17,323 bases of DNA from Deltaproteobacteria bacterium (GCA_017417085.1 JAFPZV010000082.1:1-17323), one strand, 5' to 3'; positions 6,471 through 14,863 are shown, numbered from the stretch's first letter. A program made the numbers and translations. The notes: a model not told the origin generated them from the letters alone.

Positions 6471-8186
6471 ATGATTCAAAGAAACAGTGCCATCAATCTC
6501 TACTGCAAACGGGGCAATATCAGAAACTATGAAAAAACCTGTGAAGATTTTTCCATAGAACCGCCGGAATATTACAACTTCGCCTATGACGTCGTGGACA
6601 AGTGGGCCGAATACGACCGCAACAAGCTTGCCATGATCTGGGTTGATCAGCAGGGCAACGAAAGAAAACTGACCTTCCGCGATTTCCGCAACGCCTCCAA
6701 CGAAGCCGCCAACATCTTTCTGAAGTACAGCATCCAGCCGGGAACCCGGGTTCTCATCATGCTGCATCGCATTCCGGAATGGTGGATCTTCATGCTGGCC
6801 CTGTTCAAACTGGGCGCTGTTGTCTGTCCGGTGCCGACACTGCTGACATCCAACGACATCCTGTACCGCATCCAGGCAGGACGTTTCAAAATGGTGATCA
6901 CCGACGAGGAAAATGCCCCGAAAATTGACGCGGTGGCCAATGACTGTCCGACCCTCTCGGTGCGCTGTCTGGTTTCCGGCGATCGCAAAGGCTGGTTCAA
7001 CTACAAGAAGGAACTGCTGCTGCCCGCCCCGGTGTCCCGTGACACGGTCAGCTCGTTCGAGCGCATCCGTACCCGTTCCACGGATCCGATGCTGATCTAC
7101 TTCACCTCCGGCACCACCAGCGAACCCAAAATGGCCCTGCACGACTACAGTTATCCGCTGGGGCATCAGGTAACCGCCCGTTTTTGGCAGGATACCCGCT
7201 CCGACGATCTGCACCTGTCCCTGACCGATACCGGATGGGCCAAATGCGCCTGGGGAAAAATCTTCGGCCAATGGATCGAAGGCGCCTGCCTGTTCGTCTA
7301 CGACATTCGCGGCAAATTTGTGCCAACCGAGATCTTGCCGCTTATCGAACGCTACGAGGTTTCCGTGTTCTGCGCGCCTCCCACCGTGTACCGGATGCTG
7401 GTGCTGGCGGATCTGAAACGTTTCGATCTGCGCAGTCTGCGTCACTGCTGCTCGGCGGGCGAGCCGCTCAATCCGGAAACCATGCGCGTATGGAAAGAGG
7501 GAACCGGCCTTGACATTCACGAAGGGTATGGCCAGACGGAAACCTGCTGCATGATCGCCAACTTCCCGGGAGCCCGCATCAAACCCGGCTCCATGGGCCG
7601 TCCATCTCCGGGATGGCATATTGAGCTGCACGACGATCAGGGCAATCCGGTGGGCAACAATGAGCAGGGAAAGATAGCCGTCCGGCTGGATCCCCGTCCG
7701 GTGGGCCTGGTAAAATACTATGACAACGATGAAGCGGCCACACAGAAAGCGTTTGCCAACAACTGCTACTACACGGGCGACAAGGCCTACCGCGATGACG
7801 ACGGTTACTACTGGTTTGTTGGCCGTGACGACGACGTTATCAAGAGTTCCGGATACCGCATCAGCCCGTTTGAGGTGGAAAGTGCCCTGCTTACCCACAA
7901 GGATGTCAAGGAAGCAGCAGTGGTCGGTGTTCCGGATGCCATTCGCGGCATCATCATCAAGGCATACATTGTCCTGAAACCCGGCGTTGTCCCTTCCGAA
8001 AAACTGGGGACCGACATTCAGCATCATGTCAAGAAAATTACCGCGCCGTACAAATATCCGCGGCAGGTGGAATTTGTGGACGAGTTGCCCAAAACCCATT
8101 CCGGCAAAATCCGCCGCAATGTGCTGCGGGAACTTGCGGCCGGCAAGGTACCGGATGCCGCAGCGGAAAAGGATAACGACGAATAA
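6471..8186 (+). CDS. AMP-forming acyl-CoA synthetase (medium-chain or aryl acid type)
   Basis: A 571-aa ANL-superfamily adenylating enzyme that would activate a carboxylic acid with ATP and join it to CoA. Motifs: phosphate-binding loop TSGTTSEPK (212-220), GYGQTE (352-357), TGD (435-437), hinge-region GRDDDVIKSSGYRISPFEVESAL, and catalytic Lys546 in HSGKIRR. The SGYRISPFEVESAL form and overall length are most like medium-chain acyl-CoA synthetases (ACSM group) and benzoate/2-methylacyl relatives; the substrate cannot be told from sequence alone. The start at 6471 has GGAG (6460-6463) 7 nt upstream. An in-frame ATG at 6390 would add 27 residues with no family match. It is the first gene of a plus-strand unit with the small membrane peptide, acyltransferase and HIT genes. 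Confidence 0.9.
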   Translation: MIQRNSAINLYCKRGNIRNYEKTCEDFSIEPPEYYNFAYDVVDKWAEYDRNKLAMIWVDQQGNERKLTFRDFRNASNEAANIFLKYSIQPGTRVLIMLHRIPEWWIFMLALFKLGAVVCPVPTLLTSNDILYRIQAGRFKMVITDEENAPKIDAVANDCPTLSVRCLVSGDRKGWFNYKKELLLPAPVSRDTVSSFERIRTRSTDPMLIYFTSGTTSEPKMALHDYSYPLGHQVTARFWQDTRSDDLHLSLTDTGWAKCAWGKIFGQWIEGACLFVYDIRGKFVPTEILPLIERYEVSVFCAPPTVYRMLVLADLKRFDLRSLRHCCSAGEPLNPETMRVWKEGTGLDIHEGYGQTETCCMIANFPGARIKPGSMGRPSPGWHIELHDDQGNPVGNNEQGKIAVRLDPRPVGLVKYYDNDEAATQKAFANNCYYTGDKAYRDDDGYYWFVGRDDDVIKSSGYRISPFEVESALLTHKDVKEAAVVGVPDAIRGIIIKAYIVLKPGVVPSEKLGTDIQHHVKKITAPYKYPRQVEFVDELPKTHSGKIRRNVLRELAAGKVPDAAAEKDNDE

Positions 8187-8230
8187 TCCGTCAATTCCAA
8201 CTTTCAACTTTTCGAGGAGAAGAGGCAAAC

Positions 8231-8302
8231 ATGTGGCGTTTCATCAAAATCGCCTTCGTTACCGTAGTCATCATGGCGGGAATCTACTTTATCCAGATCT
8301 AG
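8231..8302 (+). CDS. Small single-TM membrane peptide (23 aa)
   Basis: ATG at 8231 to TAG at 8300-8302 encodes a 23-residue peptide: a short MWRFIK start with two basic residues, then an unbroken hydrophobic stretch (IAFVTVVIMAGIYFI). A strong purine-rich site (GAGGAGAAGAGG, 8213-8224) lies just upstream at suitable spacing. It sits 44 bp after the acyl-CoA synthetase stop and 61 bp before the acyltransferase start, in the same direction. The topology would be N-terminus inside with one membrane span. I do not recognise a family; function is unknown. Ribosome site, position and amphipathy argue that it is translated. Confidence 0.6.
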   Translation: MWRFIKIAFVTVVIMAGIYFIQI

Positions 8303-8363
8303 CGATACAAGGCCATGAATGCTCCGTCCTGAACATTGAACGCCCGGGGAAATTTTTGACAAC

Positions 8364-9311
8364 ATGAAATTTCACCTCCCTTTTCGTCCTGCTGCCGACA
8401 GCGCGGCAGCATCCGATCCTCCAGGCATTTTCAAGCTGGCGGTTTATGCGGTGGAATACGCGCTGTTCCGGGGAACTGCAGCATTTTTCCGCCATCTTCC
8501 CCGCCCCCAGGCGCTCGCCACAGGACGCGCATTGGGTGGATTGGCCGAAAAGGTCATGTTCAAGCAGCGCAAGACAGCGCAGGACAATCTGCGGCAGGCT
8601 TTTCCCGAACGTTCGGACCAGCAGATCCGGCAGGACGTGCGGACCGTGTTCCAGCATTTGGGCATCAGCGCGGTGGAACTGCTGCGGGTGGATCTGTTCC
8701 GTGGGCAGAAAGATGTGGAACGGTATTTTTCCTTCAGCGGTTGGGAGCATGTGGGGGAAGCCTATGGTCTGCATCGCGGCGTACTGGTCATGACCGGCCA
8801 TATGGGTTACTGGGAAAGCGGCGGTTTTCTCTTCCCACAGTTCGGTTTTCCGCTGGATGTCGTCGCCCGCAGGGTAAAGAATCCGTGGGTTGATCGCTTC
8901 ATCACCAGATTGCGGGAAGCCTATGGCGGACAGGTGCTGGACAGCCGCAAGGGAGCGCGAAAGATTCTGCGGTCGCTGGCAGAGGGCCGCGGAGTGGCCG
9001 TTTTGCTGGACCAGCATACAGCCCGCAAAGAGGCGGTGCCGGTCACCTTTTTCGGCCGGCAGGCCTGGACCACCCCCATAATCGCCAAGATCGCCATGCG
9101 GCAACAGATTCCGATCCTCCCCGTCTACTCATGGCGGACCCCCGACTTTCGATACGAGGTGCGGGTCGAGCCGCCCATCATACTCAAAAATGAACCCGGC
9201 GAGGAAGCCATCCGCCGCAATACCGAACTGCTGACCGCCAGTATTGAACAGGCGGTGCGCCATAATCCCATCCAGTGGTTTTGGGTCCATCGCCGGTGGC
9301 GGAGCTATTGA
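8364..9311 (+). CDS. Lysophospholipid/lipid A acyltransferase, LpxL (HtrB) family
   Basis: A 315-aa inner-membrane-associated acyltransferase, the usual size for LpxL/LpxM enzymes, which add late acyl chains to Kdo2-lipid IVA from acyl-ACP. The catalytic H-x4-E motif is HMGYWE, with His146 and Glu151. Downstream are RRVKNPWVDRFI, a GGQVLDSRKGARKILRSL segment, and LLDQHTARKEAVPVTFFGR, matching the family's D-Q..F-F-G block. A hydrophobic N-terminal segment (FKLAVYAVEYALF) probably anchors it. The ribosome site is weak (GGGGA about 13 nt upstream). The HIT-family gene starts 9 nt after its stop, so the two are probably co-transcribed. Whether it acts on lipid A or another lipid is not settled by the sequence. 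Confidence 0.85.
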   Translation: MKFHLPFRPAADSAAASDPPGIFKLAVYAVEYALFRGTAAFFRHLPRPQALATGRALGGLAEKVMFKQRKTAQDNLRQAFPERSDQQIRQDVRTVFQHLGISAVELLRVDLFRGQKDVERYFSFSGWEHVGEAYGLHRGVLVMTGHMGYWESGGFLFPQFGFPLDVVARRVKNPWVDRFITRLREAYGGQVLDSRKGARKILRSLAEGRGVAVLLDQHTARKEAVPVTFFGRQAWTTPIIAKIAMRQQIPILPVYSWRTPDFRYEVRVEPPIILKNEPGEEAIRRNTELLTASIEQAVRHNPIQWFWVHRRWRSY

Positions 9312-9320
9312 GGACAAAAG

Positions 9321-9731
9321 ATGAACGGATTTTCACTGCACGGCACCTTGCGGGAAGATTGCCACATTTTGGGCACATGGCAGGATATCTGGGTTCTCCT
9401 GCACCGTGATGCCCATGTCCGCTGGTTCATACTGGTTCCGGAAACAGACCGGACCGAATGGCATGAACTGCCCGAGGAAACGCGGCAAAAACTGGCATTG
9501 CTCACCCGGATGCTGTCCGCCTACCTGAAAACCGAACAGCACTGCGACAAAATCAATCTGGGCCTCATCGGCAACATGGTTCCCCAACTGCACATGCACG
9601 TGATTGGACGCTGGAAATCCGATCCATACTGGCCCGGCGTGGTCTGGGGAAAGAGCCAGCCCGGCAAAGAATACACACCGGAACAGGTGGATGCGTTTCG
9701 GGAAAGCATAAAAACTTACCTGGAACAGTAA
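9321..9731 (+). CDS. HIT-family (histidine triad) nucleotide-binding protein
   Basis: A 136-aa protein of the histidine triad superfamily, which hydrolyses or transfers nucleotidyl groups (for example AMP-lysine or diadenosine polyphosphates). The signature is VPQLHMHVIGR: His91 and His93 are present but the third triad position is Ile95. In this superfamily the middle His is the nucleophile, so activity is possible, and PQLHxHVI-type members are common. The DKINLGLIGNMVPQ lead-in is typical. A GAGGA site overlaps the acyltransferase stop (9309-9311) 9 nt upstream, suggesting coupling. The in vivo substrate is unknown. Confidence 0.85.
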   Translation: MNGFSLHGTLREDCHILGTWQDIWVLLHRDAHVRWFILVPETDRTEWHELPEETRQKLALLTRMLSAYLKTEQHCDKINLGLIGNMVPQLHMHVIGRWKSDPYWPGVVWGKSQPGKEYTPEQVDAFRESIKTYLEQ

Positions 9732-9748
9732 AGAACTCTTCATGAACA

Positions 9749-9767
9749 GATCCCGTTCAACGGGATC
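9749..9767. terminator. Hairpin between convergent HIT and glycosyltransferase genes
   Basis: A perfect 9-bp inverted repeat, GATCCCGTT / AACGGGATC, surrounds a single C (effectively a 7-bp stem with a 5-nt loop). It lies in the 74-bp gap between stop codons of two converging genes, the expected place for a shared terminator. No clear T-tract follows on either strand, so it may act as an mRNA 3'-end stabiliser or a weak terminator. Confidence 0.5.
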
Positions 9768-9805
9768 GCTTCAATATGCCCCAAACGGTTAAGCCAGACA
9801 CGAAT

Positions 9806-11959
9806 CTACTGCAGTAATTCCGGCATATAAGGGCCAAGCGCCGTATTCACGGCTGTGTCCGAGAAATGTTCGCGGATGAAAGTCTCCGAGAGACGCGATT
9901 TTTCCCGAAGCAGTTGGGCGTCGTTGTAGAGGCGTACGGTTTCCCTGGCGAAATCTGCCGGCTCGTCTGCCACGGTGACAAGTCCCGAGTCGTTGGCAAT
10001 GCCCTCAATGCCTATGGTCGTGGTGACCACTGGAACCTTGTGGTATATGGCCTCAATAATCTTCCCCTTGACACCTGCCCCGTAGCGCAGGGGCACAACG
10101 GCAAGCCTGATGCTGGCGTAGATATTCTCCAGCGCTTCTTCGGAGATGGTCCCCGTGACGACGACGTTTTCTGACGCGAGCCTGCACAGGCTTTTCGGCG
10201 GGTTGCTGCCCACAACATAGAACTTGATACCAGGACAGTGGGGCAAGATTCCCTCAATGAACCATTGGGCACCATCCACATTGGGAGGATGCTTGTAGCC
10301 TCCCACAAAGGCGATATCATTACGCCCCTCCGGCATGTACTGGTACTTTTGCATGCCCGCCTCCTTGAGGATGAAGAGGGGTACTTTCACGGCATTGGCA
10401 TGGCTTTCCGCATTGACGAGCTGTACTTCCGTATCCGAAAAGTAGCAGGCCACGTCGGCCCGCTCACACACGCCAAGTTCGAATGCCTTGCGAGCCTGCA
10501 TTTTCTTTTCCGCATTGGGCAGATTCTTCAGCATATCTTCGCGGTACTCACGCAGATGGTGCAGATCGTGCCCCTGATAGATCACCGTGGCATTGCTGTA
10601 TTTATGAAGAAGTCCAAGGTAGGCGTCGCAGACGTCAGGCCTGTTCACATAGGCAAAGTCAATGTGGCGGCCGTTGTCCACAAACCACTGGTGCAAGTCT
10701 TCAGCTTCCACAACCTCCACCCCCAGATCGCAGTGGGCCTGCAGATATTTTCTGTTCACAGTAGGATCGTTGGGAAGAAACTTGGTATTGTAGCCCTTGC
10801 CCGCAAAATATTGCAGGTACTGGAAGGTGGAGCGGGAACCCGTGTCTTCGGCGTAGGAGAGAAGGCCGTAGTCGATGACAAGCATTGTCCTGCGCGTTTT
10901 TGCGTGATCCTTGGCCAGAAAGAGTTCGTCTGCGCCTCTGGCATGGCATTGGTGGAGCTGTGTGCGCCACTTTTGGTAGAACTTTTCGCGGTTGACGACC
11001 TGGTAACGTTTGAAACCCGTGCTTTCGTTTGTACCGTTGCTCACGCCTTCCATGTGGTAGATAACGGATTTTGGCTGATAGAGGACCTTGAGGCCCTTCT
11101 CATAGCGTACTCTGAAGGCCAGGTCCGTATCTTCATAGTAGCAGGGGGCGAACGTTGCATCAAAACCGCCAAGCTCGTTCCAGAGTGCCGTTTTCAACAG
11201 TATGCAGGCACCGCTGATGTAGTCCACCTCCCTTGGATAGCAGACGCCCGGCATCTCCGGGTGCATGCCGCGGCCATAGTTCCAGGCAGAGGCGTCACGG
11301 AAGACAATGCCGCCGGCCTCCATGACGGCTCCGGTGTCCGCCAGGAATTTCGGCCCCACGAGACCAATTTGCGGATCGGCCTCCATGGTTCTGACCAGTT
11401 CCGAAAGCCACCCGTCCGTGACGATGGTGTCGTTATTCAGGAAAAGTACATAGGTACCGCGGGCGCGCTTGGCCGCATGGTTGCAGTTATTCAGGAAACC
11501 ACGGTCAGTGGGATTTTTGACAACGACGAGATTTTTGACAACGTCGGCAATATCCTTCGTCTGATCGGAGGAATTGTCATCGGCCAGAATAACCTCGTAG
11601 GATACGTCCTTTGTGTGACGGATGATGGAATCCAGGCAGCTGCGTGTGACCCTGTACTGATTGTAGACAGGGATGATGATGGACACCATGATGCAGTCAA
11701 AGCTCGGCAGTTCCGGATGCGGGAGCGGAGCCTCAATAGTGCAGGCCGGCAGGGGGACATGGGGCCGGGGCTGGGTATAACAGCCTGCGCGTCCGGCAGA
11801 TCTGTACTGCAGGGTCTGCAAAAGACCTCGTACGCCCCGCTCGCGAACGATGCCGGCGCACTTGGAACAGTAGTGCCCCAGCTTTCTTGGATTGGCGGCC
11901 TTCTGGGCGCAGAAGCGTGCTATCTGGATGAGTTGTCTGGTTTTTGAAAATACAGGCAT
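9806..11959 (-). CDS. Two-domain glycosyltransferase (GT2 plus C-terminal GT-B domain)
   Basis: A 717-aa cytoplasmic or membrane-associated glycosyltransferase, probably for surface polysaccharide. After a basic N-terminal region (1-85), a GT2 (GT-A fold) domain begins with MVSIIIPVYNQYRVTRSCLD and carries ILADDNSSD, a DxD-equivalent NNDT (175-178), and the acidic acceptor motif YYEDTDLAFR. From about 365 a second, GT-B-like domain follows, ending in GVKGKIIEAIYHKVPVVTT and GIEGI (about 630-665), typical of nucleotide-sugar binding in GT1/GT4-type enzymes. The fusion could add two sugars in succession. ATG 11959 is preceded by AAGGA at good spacing. It is the last gene of the minus-strand glycan operon; the gap before it is filled by a transposase remnant. 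Confidence 0.87.
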   Translation of the reverse strand: MPVFSKTRQLIQIARFCAQKAANPRKLGHYCSKCAGIVRERGVRGLLQTLQYRSAGRAGCYTQPRPHVPLPACTIEAPLPHPELPSFDCIMVSIIIPVYNQYRVTRSCLDSIIRHTKDVSYEVILADDNSSDQTKDIADVVKNLVVVKNPTDRGFLNNCNHAAKRARGTYVLFLNNDTIVTDGWLSELVRTMEADPQIGLVGPKFLADTGAVMEAGGIVFRDASAWNYGRGMHPEMPGVCYPREVDYISGACILLKTALWNELGGFDATFAPCYYEDTDLAFRVRYEKGLKVLYQPKSVIYHMEGVSNGTNESTGFKRYQVVNREKFYQKWRTQLHQCHARGADELFLAKDHAKTRRTMLVIDYGLLSYAEDTGSRSTFQYLQYFAGKGYNTKFLPNDPTVNRKYLQAHCDLGVEVVEAEDLHQWFVDNGRHIDFAYVNRPDVCDAYLGLLHKYSNATVIYQGHDLHHLREYREDMLKNLPNAEKKMQARKAFELGVCERADVACYFSDTEVQLVNAESHANAVKVPLFILKEAGMQKYQYMPEGRNDIAFVGGYKHPPNVDGAQWFIEGILPHCPGIKFYVVGSNPPKSLCRLASENVVVTGTISEEALENIYASIRLAVVPLRYGAGVKGKIIEAIYHKVPVVTTTIGIEGIANDSGLVTVADEPADFARETVRLYNDAQLLREKSRLSETFIREHFSDTAVNTALGPYMPELLQ

Positions 11960-11986
11960 GCGGTTTTCCTTAGAACGGGCGTTTTG

Positions 11987-12078
11987 TCAAGACAATCCGG
12001 CCACGGTTTTGTTGCTGCCAAAGCGGCCAGGGCAATCCTGACCTTGAAGTCCGGCGCATGATTCTTCCGTTTTGCCAT
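11987..12078 (-). mobile_element. Frameshifted remnant of an IS3-family OrfA transposase
   Basis: On the minus strand an ATG at 12078 opens a frame reading MAKRKNHAPDFK then VRIALAALA, which matches the start of IS3-family OrfA proteins (MxKRKxxSPEFKAxVALAAL). Near 12014-12016 one nucleotide appears lost: the next frame continues NKTVAGLS, matching the family's GxKTVAEL segment, then meets TGA (11987-11989). The helix-turn-helix remainder, OrfB and right end are absent. The manC stop is 25 bp away on one side and the glycosyltransferase ATG 27 bp on the other, so the remnant forms most of the gap. The family call is from motif memory. Confidence 0.65.
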
Positions 12079-12103
12079 TTTCAGGGGAGCACCCCGGAAA
12101 ACA

Positions 12104-13504
12104 TCATTCTTTTCTCCCGTACATATCGGCAAAGCGCACGATATCATCCTCGCCCAGATACGCGCCTGACTGTATCTCAATGAGCACAAGCGGTATCAGT
12201 CCGGGATTCTTGAGCATATGCTTCGTGCCCACGGGAATGTAGGTGGACTGGTTTTCGGTATAGAGGCGGGTCTCCTCCCCCTTGGTCACCTCGGCCGTGC
12301 CGCTCACCACAACCCAATGCTCTGCCCTGTGGTGGTGCATTTGCAGCGAGAGCTGCGCACCGGGATGCACCACAATGCGTTTCACCTGAAAGCGCTCCCC
12401 CTGCACCAGTATTTCGTAACTGCCCCAGGGCCGGTAGACCAGAGGGGGCTCCCTATACTCCTTGCGGCCCTCATTACGCAGACGCAGGGCCACTTCCTTC
12501 ACGCGCTGGGCGGCCTTTCTCGGTGCCACAAGCACGGCATCCTGCGTCTCCACCACCAGCATGTCACGCACACCGATACAGGCAAGCAACCGGCTTCTGG
12601 CATTGCAGTAGCAACCAGCGGCATCTTCCAGCAGCACATCTCCCCTGGCCACATTGCCCTGTGCGTCCCTTTCGCCGGCTTCGTAAAATGCTTCCCAGGA
12701 ACCGAGATCACTCCAGGCAAGATCAAGAGGGACCACGGCGGCCCTGCTGGTGTGTTCCATGACCGCGTAGTCAATGGAATCCGAGGAACATCGCAGGAAA
12801 TCATCCTTCATGGGACGAATAAAGGCTCCATCCGCCTCCCTGCCCATCCAGGCCCGGGCACATTGGGTAAACATTGAGACCGCGTGGGTCTTGAGCTCGT
12901 CCATATAGAGCTGTGCGGGCATGACAAACATGCCGCTGTTCCAGTAGTGACCGCCAGAGACAAGCATGGCCTCGGCTTTTTTCCTGTCGGGTTTTTCCAC
13001 GAAGCGTGCCACATGGAATCCTTCCCCCTGCTCTATGTAGCCGAAACCAGTCTCCGGCCCTGTGGGCCTGATGCCAAAGGTTACGATATAGCCCTGCGAA
13101 GCAATGGCTGAAGCCTCTTCCACGCCTTGTAAAAAAACCGGTACATCGCCCAAGGCGTGGTCAGATGGCAGAGCGAGCAGAAGCGCCTCCCTGTTCCGTT
13201 CAAGTGCGGCAAAGGCGGCCAGGGCCAGTGCCGGTGCCGTGTTGCGCCCCTCGGGCTCAAGCAGCACTGTGGCCTTCACCCCGCGTTTGTAGAGTTCAGC
13301 GGCTACATAAAAACGGTGTGCCTCATTGCACACAACGACAGGATCGGCGACACCGGCCACCTGCAGCGCACGCTCAAGCGTGTCACCAAAGAGCGTTCTG
13401 CCCCCGCCCATGTCCACGAACTGCTTGGGATAGTTCTCACGCGAAAGAGGCCAGAGGCGTGTACCGCTGCCGCCGCAGAGGATAACCGGGATGATGCAAG
13501 GCAT
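12104..13504 (-). CDS. manC: Bifunctional mannose-1-phosphate guanylyltransferase / mannose-6-phosphate isomerase (type II)
   Basis: A 466-aa cytoplasmic enzyme of the ManC/AlgA family, making GDP-mannose from mannose-1-phosphate and GTP; the type II isomerase half interconverts fructose-6-P and mannose-6-P. The N-terminal nucleotidyltransferase signature is LCGGSGTRLWPLSRENYPKQF (residues 9-29). FVEKPDRKKAEA and NSGMFV follow. The C-terminal cupin domain (about 350-460) has YRPWGSYEIL and QLSLQMHHHRAEHWVVVSG, the metal-binding histidine region. I chose ATG 13504 over GTG 13516 because a near-perfect ribosome site, AAGGAGGT, ends 10 nt before the ATG and overlaps the GTG. It supplies GDP-mannose (and possibly derived GDP-sugars) to the surrounding glycosyltransferases. 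Confidence 0.93.
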   Translation of the reverse strand: MPCIIPVILCGGSGTRLWPLSRENYPKQFVDMGGGRTLFGDTLERALQVAGVADPVVVCNEAHRFYVAAELYKRGVKATVLLEPEGRNTAPALALAAFAALERNREALLLALPSDHALGDVPVFLQGVEEASAIASQGYIVTFGIRPTGPETGFGYIEQGEGFHVARFVEKPDRKKAEAMLVSGGHYWNSGMFVMPAQLYMDELKTHAVSMFTQCARAWMGREADGAFIRPMKDDFLRCSSDSIDYAVMEHTSRAAVVPLDLAWSDLGSWEAFYEAGERDAQGNVARGDVLLEDAAGCYCNARSRLLACIGVRDMLVVETQDAVLVAPRKAAQRVKEVALRLRNEGRKEYREPPLVYRPWGSYEILVQGERFQVKRIVVHPGAQLSLQMHHHRAEHWVVVSGTAEVTKGEETRLYTENQSTYIPVGTKHMLKNPGLIPLVLIEIQSGAYLGEDDIVRFADMYGRKE

Positions 13505-13810
13505 AATTGTATCCACCTCCTTATTTTCGTGTCCCTATGCGTCAGAACCTGTAATGTCCTACAACCGCAGTGACAGTGCCATGTCGTTATTGCCGAAGCG
13601 CCCCTATCCGGCGCAGAACCGTTGGCTTCTCCCCGCCGGCAGGCAGTTCCCTGTTCCGCAGACGAAAGCCCTCAATGTGCTCAGGCGCTCTGTCAATCGC
13701 ATTATACAGCCTTCCCGCCCAAACATCGGATTTTACCACGAGCTTGTCAATGATTATGGGATTGAGGCGCACAGTTCTCAAATTCTATCAAGAACTTTTG
13801 CAACTCAACA
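13505..13810. other. Gap between the methyltransferase gene and manC
   Basis: About 306 bp without a supportable gene. Short frames exist on both strands (for example a 64-codon minus-strand frame at 13587-13781), but none resembles a known family. A perfect TATAAT lies on the minus strand (13701-13706) without a convincing -35 element, so manC may have its own weak or activator-dependent promoter here. The strong manC ribosome site is at the gap's end (about 13515-13522). Confidence 0.5.
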
Positions 13811-14773
13811 CTAACTTTTCTCCTTGCGGAAATATTTTGCGGCATAGCGCAAAGGTTTTGTGAGACGCCATGAGCGGGAGGCAAATACCGCGTCCAGTGT
13901 ACTTCTCGCTTCCTGTGCCTGACGCTCGAATGCGGCCAAACGTTCTTTCATTGCAGCCAACTCCTGTTTCAGAGCCTCCGCAGTATTGAGCCTGGTCTCC
14001 ATTTCCCGCAGCAAGGCCTTTGCCTTCATATGCTCAGACTCATGCAGCGTACAATTACCTCTAAGATTACGGTAACTGTCCGAATCTTCCAACGCCCCTT
14101 CCAGAAAAGAACCTGGCATGGGCGGCAATGGTTTGTCGGAAGCCAGAGCAATGAAATACCGCGCGCAGGGCAGAAAATCCGCTTCGCCCCCCTGCATGTC
14201 CAGCACACGGTCAAATGCCACAGGACCCATAATCATGGAACCATAGACGACTTTTTGACCGACTATCGCTTGATGCTTAAAGTGGACGAACAGAAGCGAT
14301 GAAAATTCATCAAGACGTAGCTCTTTGACGTGAAAGTGGTTACTTGCGCTGTCAAAAATATCCACATTGGGTGTGGAAAGGATCAGAAGCCCATCGGGAA
14401 CCAGCACACGCCGGATTTCCCTCAACATGATTTCCTGCTCATCTCCTGTTACATGCTCCAGTGTTTCAAAACTGACAACTACATCCACGCTGGCATCAGC
14501 CAAGGGGATATTCGTAACACTTCCCTGCAAAAAGCGCGTATTGTCACAGGCATATTTTTCGGTACTCCAGGCAACGGCATCGCCGGCAATATCCACACCG
14601 GTTACACATGCCGCTTCCCTGGCCAGAATATGGCTGCCATAGCCCTCACCCGAAGCGATATCCAGCACCCGCTTCCCCTTGACCAGCGGCAATGCAAAGA
14701 AATAACGGTGATAATGCTCCAAGGCAATTTCTCCCAAACAACTGGGAACAAAACGTTCACCTGTGAATTCCAT
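13811..14773 (-). CDS. SAM-dependent methyltransferase with C-terminal coiled coil and SWRLTKPLR tail
   Basis: A 320-aa class I methyltransferase. The SAM-binding motif is VLDIASGEGYGS (36-47), followed by VVVSFETLEHV (motif IV region) and REIRRVLVPDGLLILSTPN, all typical of Methyltransf_11/23 enzymes. From about 235 the protein turns into a charged helix with heptad character (ALLREMETRLNTAEAL, AMKERLAAFERQ), likely a coiled coil. It ends SRSWRLTKPLRYAAKYFRKE (299-318), a basic amphipathic tail that could bind membrane or a partner. ATG 14773 directly follows a TGA (14774-14776) and has AGGAG 7 nt upstream. In a mannose-glycan operon it could methylate and cap the chain end, but acceptor and role are inferred. 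Confidence 0.85.
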   Translation of the reverse strand: MEFTGERFVPSCLGEIALEHYHRYFFALPLVKGKRVLDIASGEGYGSHILAREAACVTGVDIAGDAVAWSTEKYACDNTRFLQGSVTNIPLADASVDVVVSFETLEHVTGDEQEIMLREIRRVLVPDGLLILSTPNVDIFDSASNHFHVKELRLDEFSSLLFVHFKHQAIVGQKVVYGSMIMGPVAFDRVLDMQGGEADFLPCARYFIALASDKPLPPMPGSFLEGALEDSDSYRNLRGNCTLHESEHMKAKALLREMETRLNTAEALKQELAAMKERLAAFERQAQEARSTLDAVFASRSWRLTKPLRYAAKYFRKEKS

Positions 14774-14863
14774 TCAATCGCTCCTGTAGAGTTCCGGGAA
14801 TCTGTCCCGTATAGCTTGGTGAAGTACCGCGTCCTTCCCCTTCCGAAGCATGCTGTCAATCAT
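14774..14863 (-). other. Orphaned 3' end of the upstream glycosyltransferase gene, behind an in-frame TAA
   Basis: The upstream GT2 frame stops at TAA (14864-14866) after MAYRTHAG. The same frame then continues for 29 codons (MIDSMLRKGKDAVLH then QAIRDRFPELYRSD) to TGA at 14774-14776, which abuts the methyltransferase ATG. GT2 proteins often end R-x-H-x-G-S-M followed by a helix and a PELY-type segment, so the TAA sits just where a Ser codon (for example TCA) is expected. The tail also begins with its own ATG at 14861-14863, so it could be re-initiated as a short peptide. Confidence 0.6.

Noticed and set aside
6402..8228. 608-codon minus-strand frame antisense to the acyl-CoA synthetase gene
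   Set aside because: Shadow of a clear ANL-family enzyme, with no ribosome site or domain.
10238..11947. 569-codon plus-strand frame antisense to the two-domain glycosyltransferase
   Set aside because: Shadow frame; the minus-strand reading carries all glycosyltransferase motifs.
13701..13706. Perfect TATAAT on the minus strand as a manC promoter
   Set aside because: No acceptable -35 hexamer at 15-18 bp, so it is mentioned only within the gap description rather than called as a promoter.
13587..13781. 64-codon minus-strand frame in the gap upstream of manC, considered as a transposase or glycosyltransferase fragment
   Set aside because: No residue pattern that I can tie to a family; it does not match IS3 OrfB and has no ribosome site.
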